A stretch of 26,381 bases of DNA from Deltaproteobacteria bacterium (GCA_016283195.1 JAEEML010000051.1:1-26381); one strand, 5' to 3'; counted from the first letter of the stretch, positions 16,383-23,543 are shown. Notes: generated by a model not told the origin, from the sequence alone. Numbers and translations are program-made.

Positions 16383-17402
16383 ATGAAGAATAATTCGCTA
16401 TATGTTAAAGATTTGGATTCCCTCGAACAACAGATAATAAGTCTGCTGGAGAATTCTCGTCAGCAGATTGTCTCCAATATAAATACTACGATGGTGCAAA
16501 CTTATTTCACAATAGGAAAGTACATTGTGGAATATGAGCAAAATGGAAACGATCGTGCTCAATATGGAAAAGCGGTGTTAAAAAATCTGTCGGTGCGGCT
16601 TACCAAGAAAATGGGTAAAGGATATTCGGAAGATAATTTGGCAAATATGCGCAAATTTTATTTGTGCTATAAGATTTCCGAAACAGTGTCTCGGAAATTT
16701 ACACTAAGCTGGTCGCATTATCTGAAGCTCATACGCATAGATAACCTGGAAGAACGCAATTTCTATGAAATTGAAGCAGCCCAGAATAATTGGAGTGTTC
16801 GCGAACTTGAGCGGCAATTTGATACTTCACTTTATGAGAGACTGGCACTAAGCAAAAACAAGCAGAATATAAAGGAACTGGCGTTACAAGGTCAGATTAT
16901 CGAGAAACCGGAGGATATGATAAAAGACCCATATATTTTGGAATTTACTGGTCTTCCAGAGTTGCCGGAATATTCGGAATCAGAATTGGAACAAAGGCTC
17001 ATTGATAACTTGCAAAAATTTCTTCTCGAACTTGGCAAAGGCTTTACTTTTGTTGGGCGACAGGTTCGACTTACATTTGAGGAAGAACACTATTATGTTG
17101 ATTTAGTTTTTTACAACCGTTTGCTTCGAGCCTTTGTGCTGATAGATCTTAAAAGAGGGAAATTAAAGCATCAGGACTTGGGTCAAATGCAAATGTATGT
17201 AAATTATTATGATCGTTTTGTAAAACTTGATGACGAAAATCCGACAGTTGGTATTCTGTTGTGCGCCGATAAAAACGATTCTGTGGTAGAAATCACGCTT
17301 CCAAGGGAGAATAACCAAATTTTTGCTAGCAAATACCAAACGATTCTTCCAAGTAAGGAGTTGCTAAAGGAATTGCTACAACAAAAAATAGATATAAGGT
17401 AA
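16383..17402 (+). CDS. DUF1016 (YhcG-type) PD-(D/E)XK nuclease
   Basis: A 339-residue protein, the usual length for this family. The N-terminal half is helical (SLEQQIISLLENSRQQIVSNINTTMVQTYFTIGKYIVEYEQ), typical of the DUF1016 N domain. The C-terminal half holds the nuclease core: Tyr237-Tyr-Val-Asp240, then Asp255-Leu-Lys257 and the helix QMQMYVNYYD. Members often sit beside restriction-modification genes, which fits the mcrBC pair just upstream; the precise substrate is not established. The ATG at 16383 is taken as start; the upstream in-frame TTG at 16368 is possible since neither has a strong ribosome site. AT-rich like mcrB. Confidence 0.88.
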   Translation: MKNNSLYVKDLDSLEQQIISLLENSRQQIVSNINTTMVQTYFTIGKYIVEYEQNGNDRAQYGKAVLKNLSVRLTKKMGKGYSEDNLANMRKFYLCYKISETVSRKFTLSWSHYLKLIRIDNLEERNFYEIEAAQNNWSVRELERQFDTSLYERLALSKNKQNIKELALQGQIIEKPEDMIKDPYILEFTGLPELPEYSESELEQRLIDNLQKFLLELGKGFTFVGRQVRLTFEEEHYYVDLVFYNRLLRAFVLIDLKRGKLKHQDLGQMQMYVNYYDRFVKLDDENPTVGILLCADKNDSVVEITLPRENNQIFASKYQTILPSKELLKELLQQKIDIR

Positions 17403-17477
17403 TTTTATAGTGCTGAACAGCAAAGATATTACAATACAATTTAGAGTTTGAAACCGCCCCTGCTAAATGCCTTTTGC

Positions 17478-17503
17478 CCCACTGGCGCCAGCGGGAATTT
17501 TTT
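17478..17503 (+). terminator. intrinsic terminator after the DUF1016 gene
   Basis: CCC-A-CTG and CAG-C-GGG arms (one mismatch) around a GCGC loop, followed by AA and six T. About 75 bases past the stop codon. Confidence 0.6.
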
Positions 17504-17529
17504 GCCTATTATTCTTTGTTTCTACCGAA

Positions 17530-18789
17530 TTATAATAACAGGGGCACCCAAATATATTTAACACTGGCGGGAATAGTTATATCGTTTAGCGCTATGCAAC
17601 CATCAAAAGCACTGCTTTCAATTTTTTTAATCGTACTTGGAATATTTATACTACTTAATGAAGTGCAATGGTAAAAAGCGCGATGCATAATGTCTGTAAG
17701 GCCTTCGGGAATATCTATGAAGGTGAGAGCTTCACAGTACTCAAAAGCTCTGGTCTCAATTCTTTTTACACTACTCGGAATGGTAACTGTGCGAAGTGTT
17801 TTGCACCAAAAAAAGAGGGCTCTCCCAATTTCTTCAACCGCACTACCAATATTTATAGAACGAAGAGCTAAACAGCGCGCAAAAGCGCCATCGCCAATTT
17901 TAGTAACATTTTCTGAAATCTTTACATCGGTAAGGAAATTACAATCACTAAAAGCAGCCTTCCCGATTTCCATAAGGCCCTGAGGCAAGTTTATAGAAGT
18001 GATGGTACAGCACTCAAAAGCGCCATCGCCAATTTCGGTAACGCTATCCGGAATAGTGACCTCTTTTTTGCCTTCCGGGCACTTAATAAGCTTTTTAAGA
18101 TCTTTATTATAGAGTACGCCATCTTGTGAGCTAAAAGCGTGATTTTCCGGCGCCACATTTATAGCAGTGAGCGAGGTGCAGCCTCTAAAAGCGTCATCAC
18201 TGATTTCTATAATATTTTCCGGAATACTTATATTGGTTAGTGCTTTGTTTTCCAGAAAAGCATAACGGGCAATTGCTTTAACGCTATCCGGGATAGTAAT
18301 ACTCTTTCTAGCTCTTGGGCAGGCAATAAGTATCTCGCCGTTTTTAGTGTAAAGCACGCCATCTATTGAGGTAAATGTGCTATTTCGCGGCGTTACACCT
18401 ATTGTTTCGAGGTTTTCAACGCGCCATACAACATCTTTAAAACTCCCAAACCTATCACAATTATCTGGAAGAATTATACCGCAGAGATGCTTGTTGATAC
18501 AACAGAACATCCAATTTTTGTCGATAATGGCTTCAGACAGATCGAGCACCACCTTATGCGGGGTCTCTATATAGTACTTATAAGGCCAGTAAGTGGGGGC
18601 ATGTATGGAGTGGCATGAGGGGTCATGTAAACCGACAATTTCCAGCGTATCAATGTCTATTGGGCCTACTACCTTAATTATGCTATCTTCCTCCATCGTT
18701 AGCAGAGCTTCTTTTAGCTCTGGTGGCCCGCTGACGGTTATTACCGGCCAGTTGTTCTTTGCTGTGATTTTTGTCTTCCTTTTGGCCAT
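17530..18789 (-). CDS. BspA-type (LRR_5) leucine-rich repeat protein A, apparently intracellular
   Basis: A 419-residue protein with the start at 18789, where GAGG lies seven bases before the ATG; the frame is open further upstream through the promoter but without a start signal. Residues from about 140 on are BspA-type repeats with the pattern I-P-x-S/N-V-x-x-I-x-x-x-A-F-x-x-C-x-x-L. Two inserts of the form F-x-S-x-DG-V-L-Y-x-K...L-I-x-C-P interrupt the array, as is usual in this family. There is no signal peptide or membrane segment, whereas many BspA-like proteins are surface adhesins. The C-terminus ends abruptly in KYIWVPLLL in mid-repeat, so the gene may be truncated. It is preceded by promoter copy c and is a paralogue of the protein at 19350-20948. 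The function is unknown. Confidence 0.85.
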   Translation of the reverse strand: MAKRKTKITAKNNWPVITVSGPPELKEALLTMEEDSIIKVVGPIDIDTLEIVGLHDPSCHSIHAPTYWPYKYYIETPHKVVLDLSEAIIDKNWMFCCINKHLCGIILPDNCDRFGSFKDVVWRVENLETIGVTPRNSTFTSIDGVLYTKNGEILIACPRARKSITIPDSVKAIARYAFLENKALTNISIPENIIEISDDAFRGCTSLTAINVAPENHAFSSQDGVLYNKDLKKLIKCPEGKKEVTIPDSVTEIGDGAFECCTITSINLPQGLMEIGKAAFSDCNFLTDVKISENVTKIGDGAFARCLALRSINIGSAVEEIGRALFFWCKTLRTVTIPSSVKRIETRAFEYCEALTFIDIPEGLTDIMHRAFYHCTSLSSINIPSTIKKIESSAFDGCIALNDITIPASVKYIWVPLLL

Positions 18790-18868
18790 GTTGCTACCTC
18801 TATTCTTTCTGCTGTCTGGCGTGTTTTGGTACCCTTGGGCGCGCTGCCTTATGCTGCCAGCAGGAGAG

Positions 18869-18901
18869 ATTATAAAGCGGTGCACTATCAGATTGCGATA
18901 G
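18869..18901 (-). promoter_or_regulatory. repeated promoter, copy c (before LRR protein A)
   Basis: On the minus strand CTATC, GCAATCT, GATAG, 10 bases, TATAAT: perfect arms and a perfect -10 box. The 20 or so bases after GATAG are nearly the same as in copy f. Confidence 0.88.
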
Positions 18902-18941
18902 TGTGAGAAAATTTTTACTTTTTGCACTTTTTTGTATGACA

Positions 18942-18974
18942 CTATCGTATTTTGATAGTCCGGCCTTGTATCAT
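18942..18974 (+). promoter_or_regulatory. repeated promoter, copy d (orphan, divergent from copy c)
   Basis: CTATC, GTATTTT, GATAG, 10 bases, TATCAT, pointing right. T tracts lie upstream. No intact plus-strand gene follows. A GCGCCC/GGGCGC hairpin (18989-19005) and a GGGAG at 19009-19013 lie where a leader and ribosome site would be, as if a gene had been lost from here. Confidence 0.75.
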
Positions 18975-19056
18975 CAATCCAAGATTGGGCGCCCCAGGTG
19001 GGCGCGATGGGAGTGAAAAGCCCCGGTTAGTCCTGCTGCCATTCAGTAAGTGTACC

Positions 19057-19200
19057 TTAAAAAGTTCTATCCTCCAAAAGCCACTTCCAGGCCGGAATTA
19101 TTTCAATTTGGGAGCCATTTTTTAAATCTACGCTGCCTTCTTCATCAAAGGTGACTATAACCATCCGTTTTAGCGGTTTAAAGGCATGGAGTTTTTTTAA
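19057..19200 (-). pseudogene. DUF2442-like remnant
   Basis: The reading frame LKKLHAFKPLKRMVIVTFDE followed by EGSVDL resembles the first strands of DUF2442 proteins, then goes to KNGSQIEIIPAWKWLLEDRTF and stops. There is no start codon with a ribosome site, and the frame runs upstream into repeat sequence. Probably a truncated gene. The family match is by eye and weak. Confidence 0.35.
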
Positions 19201-19214
19201 CGCTCCGGTTTCTC

Positions 19215-19260
19215 GCTTTTTGTCCAGTGTTGGCGAACAGAATTGCTGCTTTTTGTCCAG
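19215..19260. repeat. two-unit tandem repeat, 33-base period
   Basis: GCTTTTTGTCCAG occurs at 19215-19227 and 19248-19260. In the minus-strand frame it reads LDKK twice, 11 residues apart. A third weaker echo (TGGACAG) follows at about 19267. Confidence 0.5.
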
Positions 19261-19313
19261 CACTAATGGACAGATTCGAAAGGTGAACACCTTTTTTACT
19301 TTTTTGTATGACA

Positions 19314-19346
19314 GTATCGTATTTTGACAGCCTCGGTCCACATCAT
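19314..19346 (+). promoter_or_regulatory. repeated promoter, degenerate copy e (antisense to LRR protein B)
   Basis: GTATC, GTATTTT, GACAG, 10 bases, CATCAT. Each arm has one mismatch and the -10 box is poor. The upstream 25 bases nearly repeat those of copy d. It points into the 3' end of the minus-strand LRR B gene. Confidence 0.5.
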
Positions 19347-19349
19347 CGT

Positions 19350-20948
19350 CTAAAGAAGCGCCCTACTCTGCCGCCGCACCACCTGGCACCCCTCATCAAA
19401 AGCATCCTCCGCCACTTGGGTATTGGCCGGTATGATTACCTTTTTCAGCTTTTTGCAGCCGCTAAAAGCTCCCTCATCAATAACATTTACATTTTGGGGA
19501 ATTTTAATATGCTCTAGTTTCGCGCAGCAATTAAAGGCCAAATCGCCGATAAAAGTTAGCGATTTAGGCAGTTTTACTCTTTTTAACTTGGGGCACCATT
19601 CAAAAGTGCTGTAGGCGATGGCGCTAATACCCTCCGGAATTTCGATTTTTTCCAGCGACTTTGCTCCCATAAAAGCTTGTGCCCCGAGAAAGGCCAGTTC
19701 TTTGGGCAAAGTAATCTTTTTTAAAGAAAAGCAGCACCAAAAGGCAGCCGCGCCGATATGAGTGACGCTGGGCGGAATTTCCAGTGTTTCCAGCTTCATG
19801 CAGCGCCAAAAAGCGGCGTCTTCTATAGTAGTTAGCCCAGCTGGCAGTTTGATATATTTTAGTTTTTTGCAACTAGAAAAGGCATTTTCGCCTATAGTGG
19901 TTACGCTAGGTAAAATATTGGCTTCCTCTTTAGTCCTCAGGCAGCGGATAAGCCTTTTTCCGTCTTTGCTGTAAAGAATGCCATCAATGGCCGTAAAGTT
20001 AGGGTTATCTTCTGCTACTATCAATGATTTCAGCTTGTTACAGTACATAAAAGCTTCTTCACCCAAAGCTGTCACCTCTTTGGAGAGGGTGATTTTTTTC
20101 TTGGCCGCTGGACAAAGGATGAGCTTTTTTCCATCTTTTGTGTAAATAAGGCCCTCTTTAGAGCAAAAGTGCTGATTATTTGGCGCAGCTACCAGCTCTT
20201 GCAAACTGTTATCGCCGAACCAGTCGCCACCGCTGATTTTACGCAGCTTTTCCGGCAGCAAAAGGCGGCGCAGTTTAGGACACCGACAAAATGCTCCAAG
20301 ATTTAACTCCTCAATATTATTTGATAAAGTAACGCTTTTGAGATTCTGACACCCGCCAAAGGCATTATTGCCAACCCAGGTTACACTAGGTGGCAAAACA
20401 ATTTCGCTGAGGCCGGTACATTCGCCGAAAGCGCCGGACACTATTTTTGTTACTCCATCGGGAATGGTGATTTCTTTTAACTTACTGCAACCATTAAAGG
20501 CGAGATTGCCAATTTCCTTAACACCTTGGGGAATTTGTACTTGGCTTTTCCCTTTGGGGCAACGCAATAGCTTTTTCTCATCTTTACTGTAAAGGATGCC
20601 GTCCTTGGAGCTAAAAGCCTGATTATTATGGGTGACATTAATCTCTCTAAGTTGCGGCAGGTCTATAAATAATGCGTGGCTCATTATGCCTCTATGAGCA
20701 GCAGGCAGAATATCGGGCAGGGTCAGCGCTATGATATTAGCGCCCTTTAATTCCCAGAGGTTAAAATCATCGCCGAGAACGCTGGCAGCGGAAAAGTCCA
20801 AAGATACCAAGTATTTTGTTCCAGCCAGAGCGGCGGAAATTTGGGCTAAGACCTCATTATTAAGGGCACCGCTAAAAATGATGGTGCTATCCTGAGTGAG
20901 TTCAGTGAGGTTTTTCGCTATGCTCTCTTCGGTGGCGTGGATAACCAT
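19350..20948 (-). CDS. BspA-type (LRR_5) leucine-rich repeat protein B, apparently intracellular
   Basis: A 532-residue protein. GGAGG lies five bases before the ATG. The first ~90 residues are a non-repeat cap (MVIHATEESIAKNLTELTQDSTIIF...). The rest is an array of about fifteen BspA-type repeats such as IPPSVTHIGAAAFWCCFSLKK. Three inserts of the form F-x-S/A-x-x-G-I/L-I/L-Y-x-K-D-x-K-x-L-I/L-x-C interrupt it. No signal peptide. It shares architecture with LRR protein A but is longer and has a proper C-terminal cap (VAEDAFDEGCQVV...). Promoter copy f stands directly upstream. BspA-type repeats bind proteins; an intracellular partner is likely but unknown. Confidence 0.87.
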   Translation of the reverse strand: MVIHATEESIAKNLTELTQDSTIIFSGALNNEVLAQISAALAGTKYLVSLDFSAASVLGDDFNLWELKGANIIALTLPDILPAAHRGIMSHALFIDLPQLREINVTHNNQAFSSKDGILYSKDEKKLLRCPKGKSQVQIPQGVKEIGNLAFNGCSKLKEITIPDGVTKIVSGAFGECTGLSEIVLPPSVTWVGNNAFGGCQNLKSVTLSNNIEELNLGAFCRCPKLRRLLLPEKLRKISGGDWFGDNSLQELVAAPNNQHFCSKEGLIYTKDGKKLILCPAAKKKITLSKEVTALGEEAFMYCNKLKSLIVAEDNPNFTAIDGILYSKDGKRLIRCLRTKEEANILPSVTTIGENAFSSCKKLKYIKLPAGLTTIEDAAFWRCMKLETLEIPPSVTHIGAAAFWCCFSLKKITLPKELAFLGAQAFMGAKSLEKIEIPEGISAIAYSTFEWCPKLKRVKLPKSLTFIGDLAFNCCAKLEHIKIPQNVNVIDEGAFSGCKKLKKVIIPANTQVAEDAFDEGCQVVRRQSRALL

Positions 20949-20990
20949 TTTTTCCTCCGCGGCGCGCTGGTATTTTAAGCGCCTGGAGAG

Positions 20991-21023
20991 ATTATAAAGT
21001 GGCGCACTATCAGATCACGATAG
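20991..21023 (-). promoter_or_regulatory. repeated promoter, copy f (before LRR protein B)
   Basis: On the minus strand CTATC, GTGATCT, GATAG, 10 bases, TATAAT. Perfect arms and -10 box. Exactly 42 bases separate the -10 box from the ATG at 20948. Confidence 0.9.
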
Positions 21024-21070
21024 TGGGGAGCGAAAAAACACTTTGGGCGGGGCTCTTTACCTTAAAGGCT

Positions 21071-21100
21071 TTGGCAGAGCGCGGGCAGCTGTGCTATACT
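21071..21100 (+). promoter_or_regulatory. sigma-70-type promoter of the Bro-N/Fic gene
   Basis: TTGGCA (21071-21076), 18 bases, TATACT (21095-21100). A conventional promoter, unlike the repeated ones around it. Confidence 0.6.
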
Positions 21101-21117
21101 GCGCTACCGCGTAGCGC
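21101..21117. promoter_or_regulatory. inverted repeat at the Bro-N/Fic transcription start
   Basis: GCGCTAC and GTAGCGC around CGC, perfect seven-base arms, directly after the -10 box. It covers the expected start of transcription, so it is a likely operator, possibly for the Bro-N domain of the gene product itself. Confidence 0.5.
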
Positions 21118-21157
21118 GGGAATGGGGTAAAAAGAATAGTGAGAACGGAAAAGAAAC

Positions 21158-22036
21158 ATGAGCTCTGGTAAAATGTCGATTCGTTTCTATAAAGACCGCG
21201 AGGTGCGTGCCGTATGGGACGAACAAAACGACAAATGGTGGTTTTCGGCTATTGATATAATCAAAGCCATAACAGGCGAAAATGATTATATAAAAGCCGG
21301 CAATTACTGGCGTTGGCTCAAGAAAAAGCTGATTGCTAGCAACATTCAACTCGTGAGTGTCACTCACGACTTCAAATTCCAGGCTCCTGATGGCAAAAAA
21401 CGGGCCGCCGATGCCCTTGATAATAACTGTGTGCAACTTTTAACTAGGAATTTTCCTAATAACAAGGCGATAGAATTTCTTGAGTGGTTTAATTACAGCG
21501 AAAATTCTCTCGATGGCCAAAGCAAGAAAAAGGCCTATACCTTTTGGCAGAGCAATATAGTAACCCTCGAAGATATTAGGACAACAAAAGCACTAAAGCA
21601 GATTCATGCTTATATTTTCGGCGGGCTATATGACTTCGCAGGAAAGATACGTACCAAGACCATTAGTAAAGGTGGGTTTACGTTTTGTGTGGCGGAGTAT
21701 TTAGATAGTGCTTTAAAATCAATAGAAAAAATGCCTGAAAATACTTTTGAGGAAATAATTGATAAATATGTGGAAATGAATGTAGCCCATCCATTTATGG
21801 AAGGCAATGGCCGTAGCACGCGAATTTGGCTTGATTTAATATTAAAAAAGCGGCTTGGCAAATGTGTGGATTGGAGCCAAATAGGCAAAAAAGAGTATCT
21901 AAGCGCCATGGTGGAAAGTCATATTAATTTTGCGCAAATAAAAGAAATATTAAAAAGAGCTCTTACCGATAAAATAGATGATCGCGAATTATTTATGAAA
22001 GGCATTGATTATTCTTATTATTATGAGGAAGATTGA
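21158..22036 (+). CDS. Bro-N domain fused to a class III-type Fic adenylyltransferase
   Basis: A 292-residue protein. Residues about 7-100 match phage-type Bro-N domains (IRFYKDREVRAVW ... WWFSAIDIIKAIT), usually DNA-binding. From about 130 on comes a Fic domain with the complete catalytic motif HPFMEGNGRSTR at 211-222. The Fic part closely resembles the Neisseria meningitidis Fic protein as I recall it, including FGGLYDFAG and the C-terminal end. That group carries a C-terminal inhibitory motif (S/T)xxxE(G/N); here the end reads SYYYEED, so Ser286 and Glu290 are kept but the last position is Glu291. Such enzymes transfer AMP to targets, gyrase and topoisomerase IV in studied cases. The ATG at 21158 has a weak GGAAAAG site; Met at 21173 is an alternative. 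Confidence 0.87.
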   Translation: MSSGKMSIRFYKDREVRAVWDEQNDKWWFSAIDIIKAITGENDYIKAGNYWRWLKKKLIASNIQLVSVTHDFKFQAPDGKKRAADALDNNCVQLLTRNFPNNKAIEFLEWFNYSENSLDGQSKKKAYTFWQSNIVTLEDIRTTKALKQIHAYIFGGLYDFAGKIRTKTISKGGFTFCVAEYLDSALKSIEKMPENTFEEIIDKYVEMNVAHPFMEGNGRSTRIWLDLILKKRLGKCVDWSQIGKKEYLSAMVESHINFAQIKEILKRALTDKIDDRELFMKGIDYSYYYEED

Positions 22037-22190
22037 GAATCTCGCCGCTGCGTGAGGCAGAGAAGGTGGAGAATAGAGGATGGGGTGAAAGTTAAAGCCT
22101 GAATAGCGCCGGAGGTGGCATAGCTACGCAGGCTGGAGATATATAACAACGAGTCGCTAGTGCGCTCAATAAAGAACAGGAGAGAAAACC

Positions 22191-22532
22191 ATGCCCATGA
22201 TTGAAGCCAAAGTAACTATGAAACTGGCGGAAGAAAAAAGAGATTTGCTGAAAAGCGAGTTTGGTGAGGCCATCGGCCTCATGGGTAAGCCGGAGTCTTA
22301 TCTCATGATAAACCTGGCTGATGAGCAGGATTTATACTTTGCCGGCAAGAAGCTTGATAAAGGGGCCTATGTGGAAGTGAAAGTCCTGGGCCATGTGGAG
22401 GCGAGCGCCAGCAGCAAAATGACGAGCAAAGTATGCGAAATCATGCAGAAAGAGCTCGGTATCCCCGGTAATGCCGTTTATGTGTCTTATTGGGAGACGC
22501 CCAATTGGGGTTGGAACGGGCACAATTTTTAA
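22191..22532 (+). CDS. MIF-family (tautomerase superfamily) protein
   Basis: A 113-residue protein, the normal size for macrophage migration inhibitory factor relatives. It begins MP, so the N-terminal proline needed for tautomerase activity is present after Met removal. Lys33 in GKPESY fits the second catalytic site residue, and the end VYVSYWETPNWGWNGHNF corresponds to the MIF C-terminus with its NxGWN pattern. The family forms trimers and can tautomerise phenylpyruvate; the natural role in bacteria is mostly unknown. An AGGAGA ribosome site precedes the ATG by seven bases. No CTATC/GATAG promoter stands before it, but one follows it, and the same order recurs with the remnant at 12800-12913. 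Confidence 0.88.
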   Translation: MPMIEAKVTMKLAEEKRDLLKSEFGEAIGLMGKPESYLMINLADEQDLYFAGKKLDKGAYVEVKVLGHVEASASSKMTSKVCEIMQKELGIPGNAVYVSYWETPNWGWNGHNF

Positions 22533-22580
22533 AATAAGTAGCCGCTAAAATTTTTTCAGCACACTATCGTAATTTGATAG
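22473..22580 (+). repeat. duplicated MIF 3' end plus promoter module, copy 2
   Basis: The intact counterpart of the block at 12854-12956. The stop-to-promoter gap is 31 bases here and 26 there, and both contain ATTTTTTCA just before the site. Confidence 0.65.
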
Positions 22581-22596
22581 TGCCAGGTTTTATATT
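22564..22596 (+). promoter_or_regulatory. repeated promoter, copy g (before the metallophosphoesterase gene)
   Basis: CTATC, GTAATTT, GATAG, 10 bases, TATATT. Perfect arms, T tract upstream. 68 bases from -10 box to ATG; that leader holds a GCTGGCCAGC palindrome. Confidence 0.88.
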
Positions 22597-22664
22597 ACCC
22601 GCCGGGAGGCGCTCGGAAAAGCTGGCCAGCACCAAAATATACACATTCCTGCGAGGTGCTCTTT

Positions 22665-23417
22665 ATGATTTACATAACCGGCGATACGCATAACAGCGAG
22701 GATATGTCTAACCTTTCTAAAGCCAATATGGAGGTCTGCTGCTTGGAACAAAAGGCAGATTACGGCGCTATTACGATGGCAATTGTGCTGGGCGATTTTG
22801 GCCTGCCATGGCACACGGCTTTTGTGGCCCGGGACGGCATTCATCCAACTAGTAGCACAGATAAAAAACTGCTGGCCTGGTACAACAAGAAGCCCTTTAA
22901 AGTTTTGGCCCTGATGGGTAACCACGACAACTACGATATGCTCAAAAAGCTGCCGCCGGTGGCAATGTTTGGTAGCACGGTTTTAAAGGTGAGCGAGAAT
23001 GTTTTTTACCTGAAACGCGGCGAAGTTTATACTATTGAAGAAAAGCGCTTTTTAGTGCTCGGCGGGGCTTTAAGTGTTGATAAAATATATAGAATTTCCC
23101 ATGAATCCTGGTGGGAGGAAGAGGCCTGGAACGCTACTGAAAAGGAGGCACTCCTAGCTAAAATAGCGGCGGGCGAGCGCACATTTGATTATGTGCTCTC
23201 GCATAATGGGCCAACTGCCGGCATTGCCTCGGTGGAAGAATATGTTAAAAATGGCGGGGAAGTGATGAAAGATCCGGTGGTGGTTTTTAATGATCAAATA
23301 GATTCTATGATTACATATAAAAAATGGTTCTTTGGCCACTGGCACAGTGACTCGGGGTATAAAAATTTAAAAGAGAATAAGTACATAGCGCTTTACCATG
23401 AGGGGGTGGTGGTCTAA
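22665..23417 (+). CDS. calcineurin-like metallophosphoesterase
   Basis: A 250-residue cytoplasmic protein with the metal-binding motifs of the family in order: GDTH at 6-9, LGDFG near 43, GNHD at 85-88, SHNGP near 172 and GHWH at 224-227. Enzymes of this fold use two metal ions to cleave phosphomonoesters or diesters, including nucleotides and cyclic nucleotides; the substrate cannot be read here. The ATG at 22665 follows GAGG at eight bases; the in-frame GTG at 22656 overlaps the ribosome site and is unlikely. It has its own copy of the repeated promoter and is followed by another copy before the next gene. Confidence 0.9.
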   Translation: MIYITGDTHNSEDMSNLSKANMEVCCLEQKADYGAITMAIVLGDFGLPWHTAFVARDGIHPTSSTDKKLLAWYNKKPFKVLALMGNHDNYDMLKKLPPVAMFGSTVLKVSENVFYLKRGEVYTIEEKRFLVLGGALSVDKIYRISHESWWEEEAWNATEKEALLAKIAAGERTFDYVLSHNGPTAGIASVEEYVKNGGEVMKDPVVVFNDQIDSMITYKKWFFGHWHSDSGYKNLKENKYIALYHEGVVV

Positions 23418-23468
23418 AGTTTTTTAAATTTTTCAGCACCGCGATTTTTTCTGATTTTTTCCTCGGCA

Positions 23469-23501
23469 CTATCGTATTTTGATAGCCTACCACTTTATAA
23501 C
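23469..23501 (+). promoter_or_regulatory. repeated promoter, copy h (before the unknown 191-residue protein)
   Basis: CTATC, GTATTTT, GATAG, 10 bases, TATAAC. Perfect arms; several T tracts upstream. Exactly 42 bases from -10 box to ATG. Confidence 0.88.
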
Positions 23502-23543
23502 AACAGCAGTGGGCAAAACGCCCCAAAAAAGTGGGAGGCTTCT

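Larger units (their letters stand above)
18975..19349. other. non-coding scar between the two LRR genes
   Basis: No intact gene is visible. The stretch holds a DUF2442-like remnant on the minus strand, a two-unit tandem repeat and the degenerate promoter copy e. It looks like the residue of deleted genes. Confidence 0.5.

Noticed and set aside
18942-18974. TTGATA inside the right arm as a -35 box
   Set aside because: It would leave only 11 bases to the -10 box, too short for sigma-70-type polymerase, and copies a, b, c, f and j lack the TT.
22037-22190. A further copy of the repeated promoter before the intact MIF gene
   Set aside because: TATAAC at 22142 is a possible -10 box, but bases at the arm positions (GTGGC and CGCAG) do not match.
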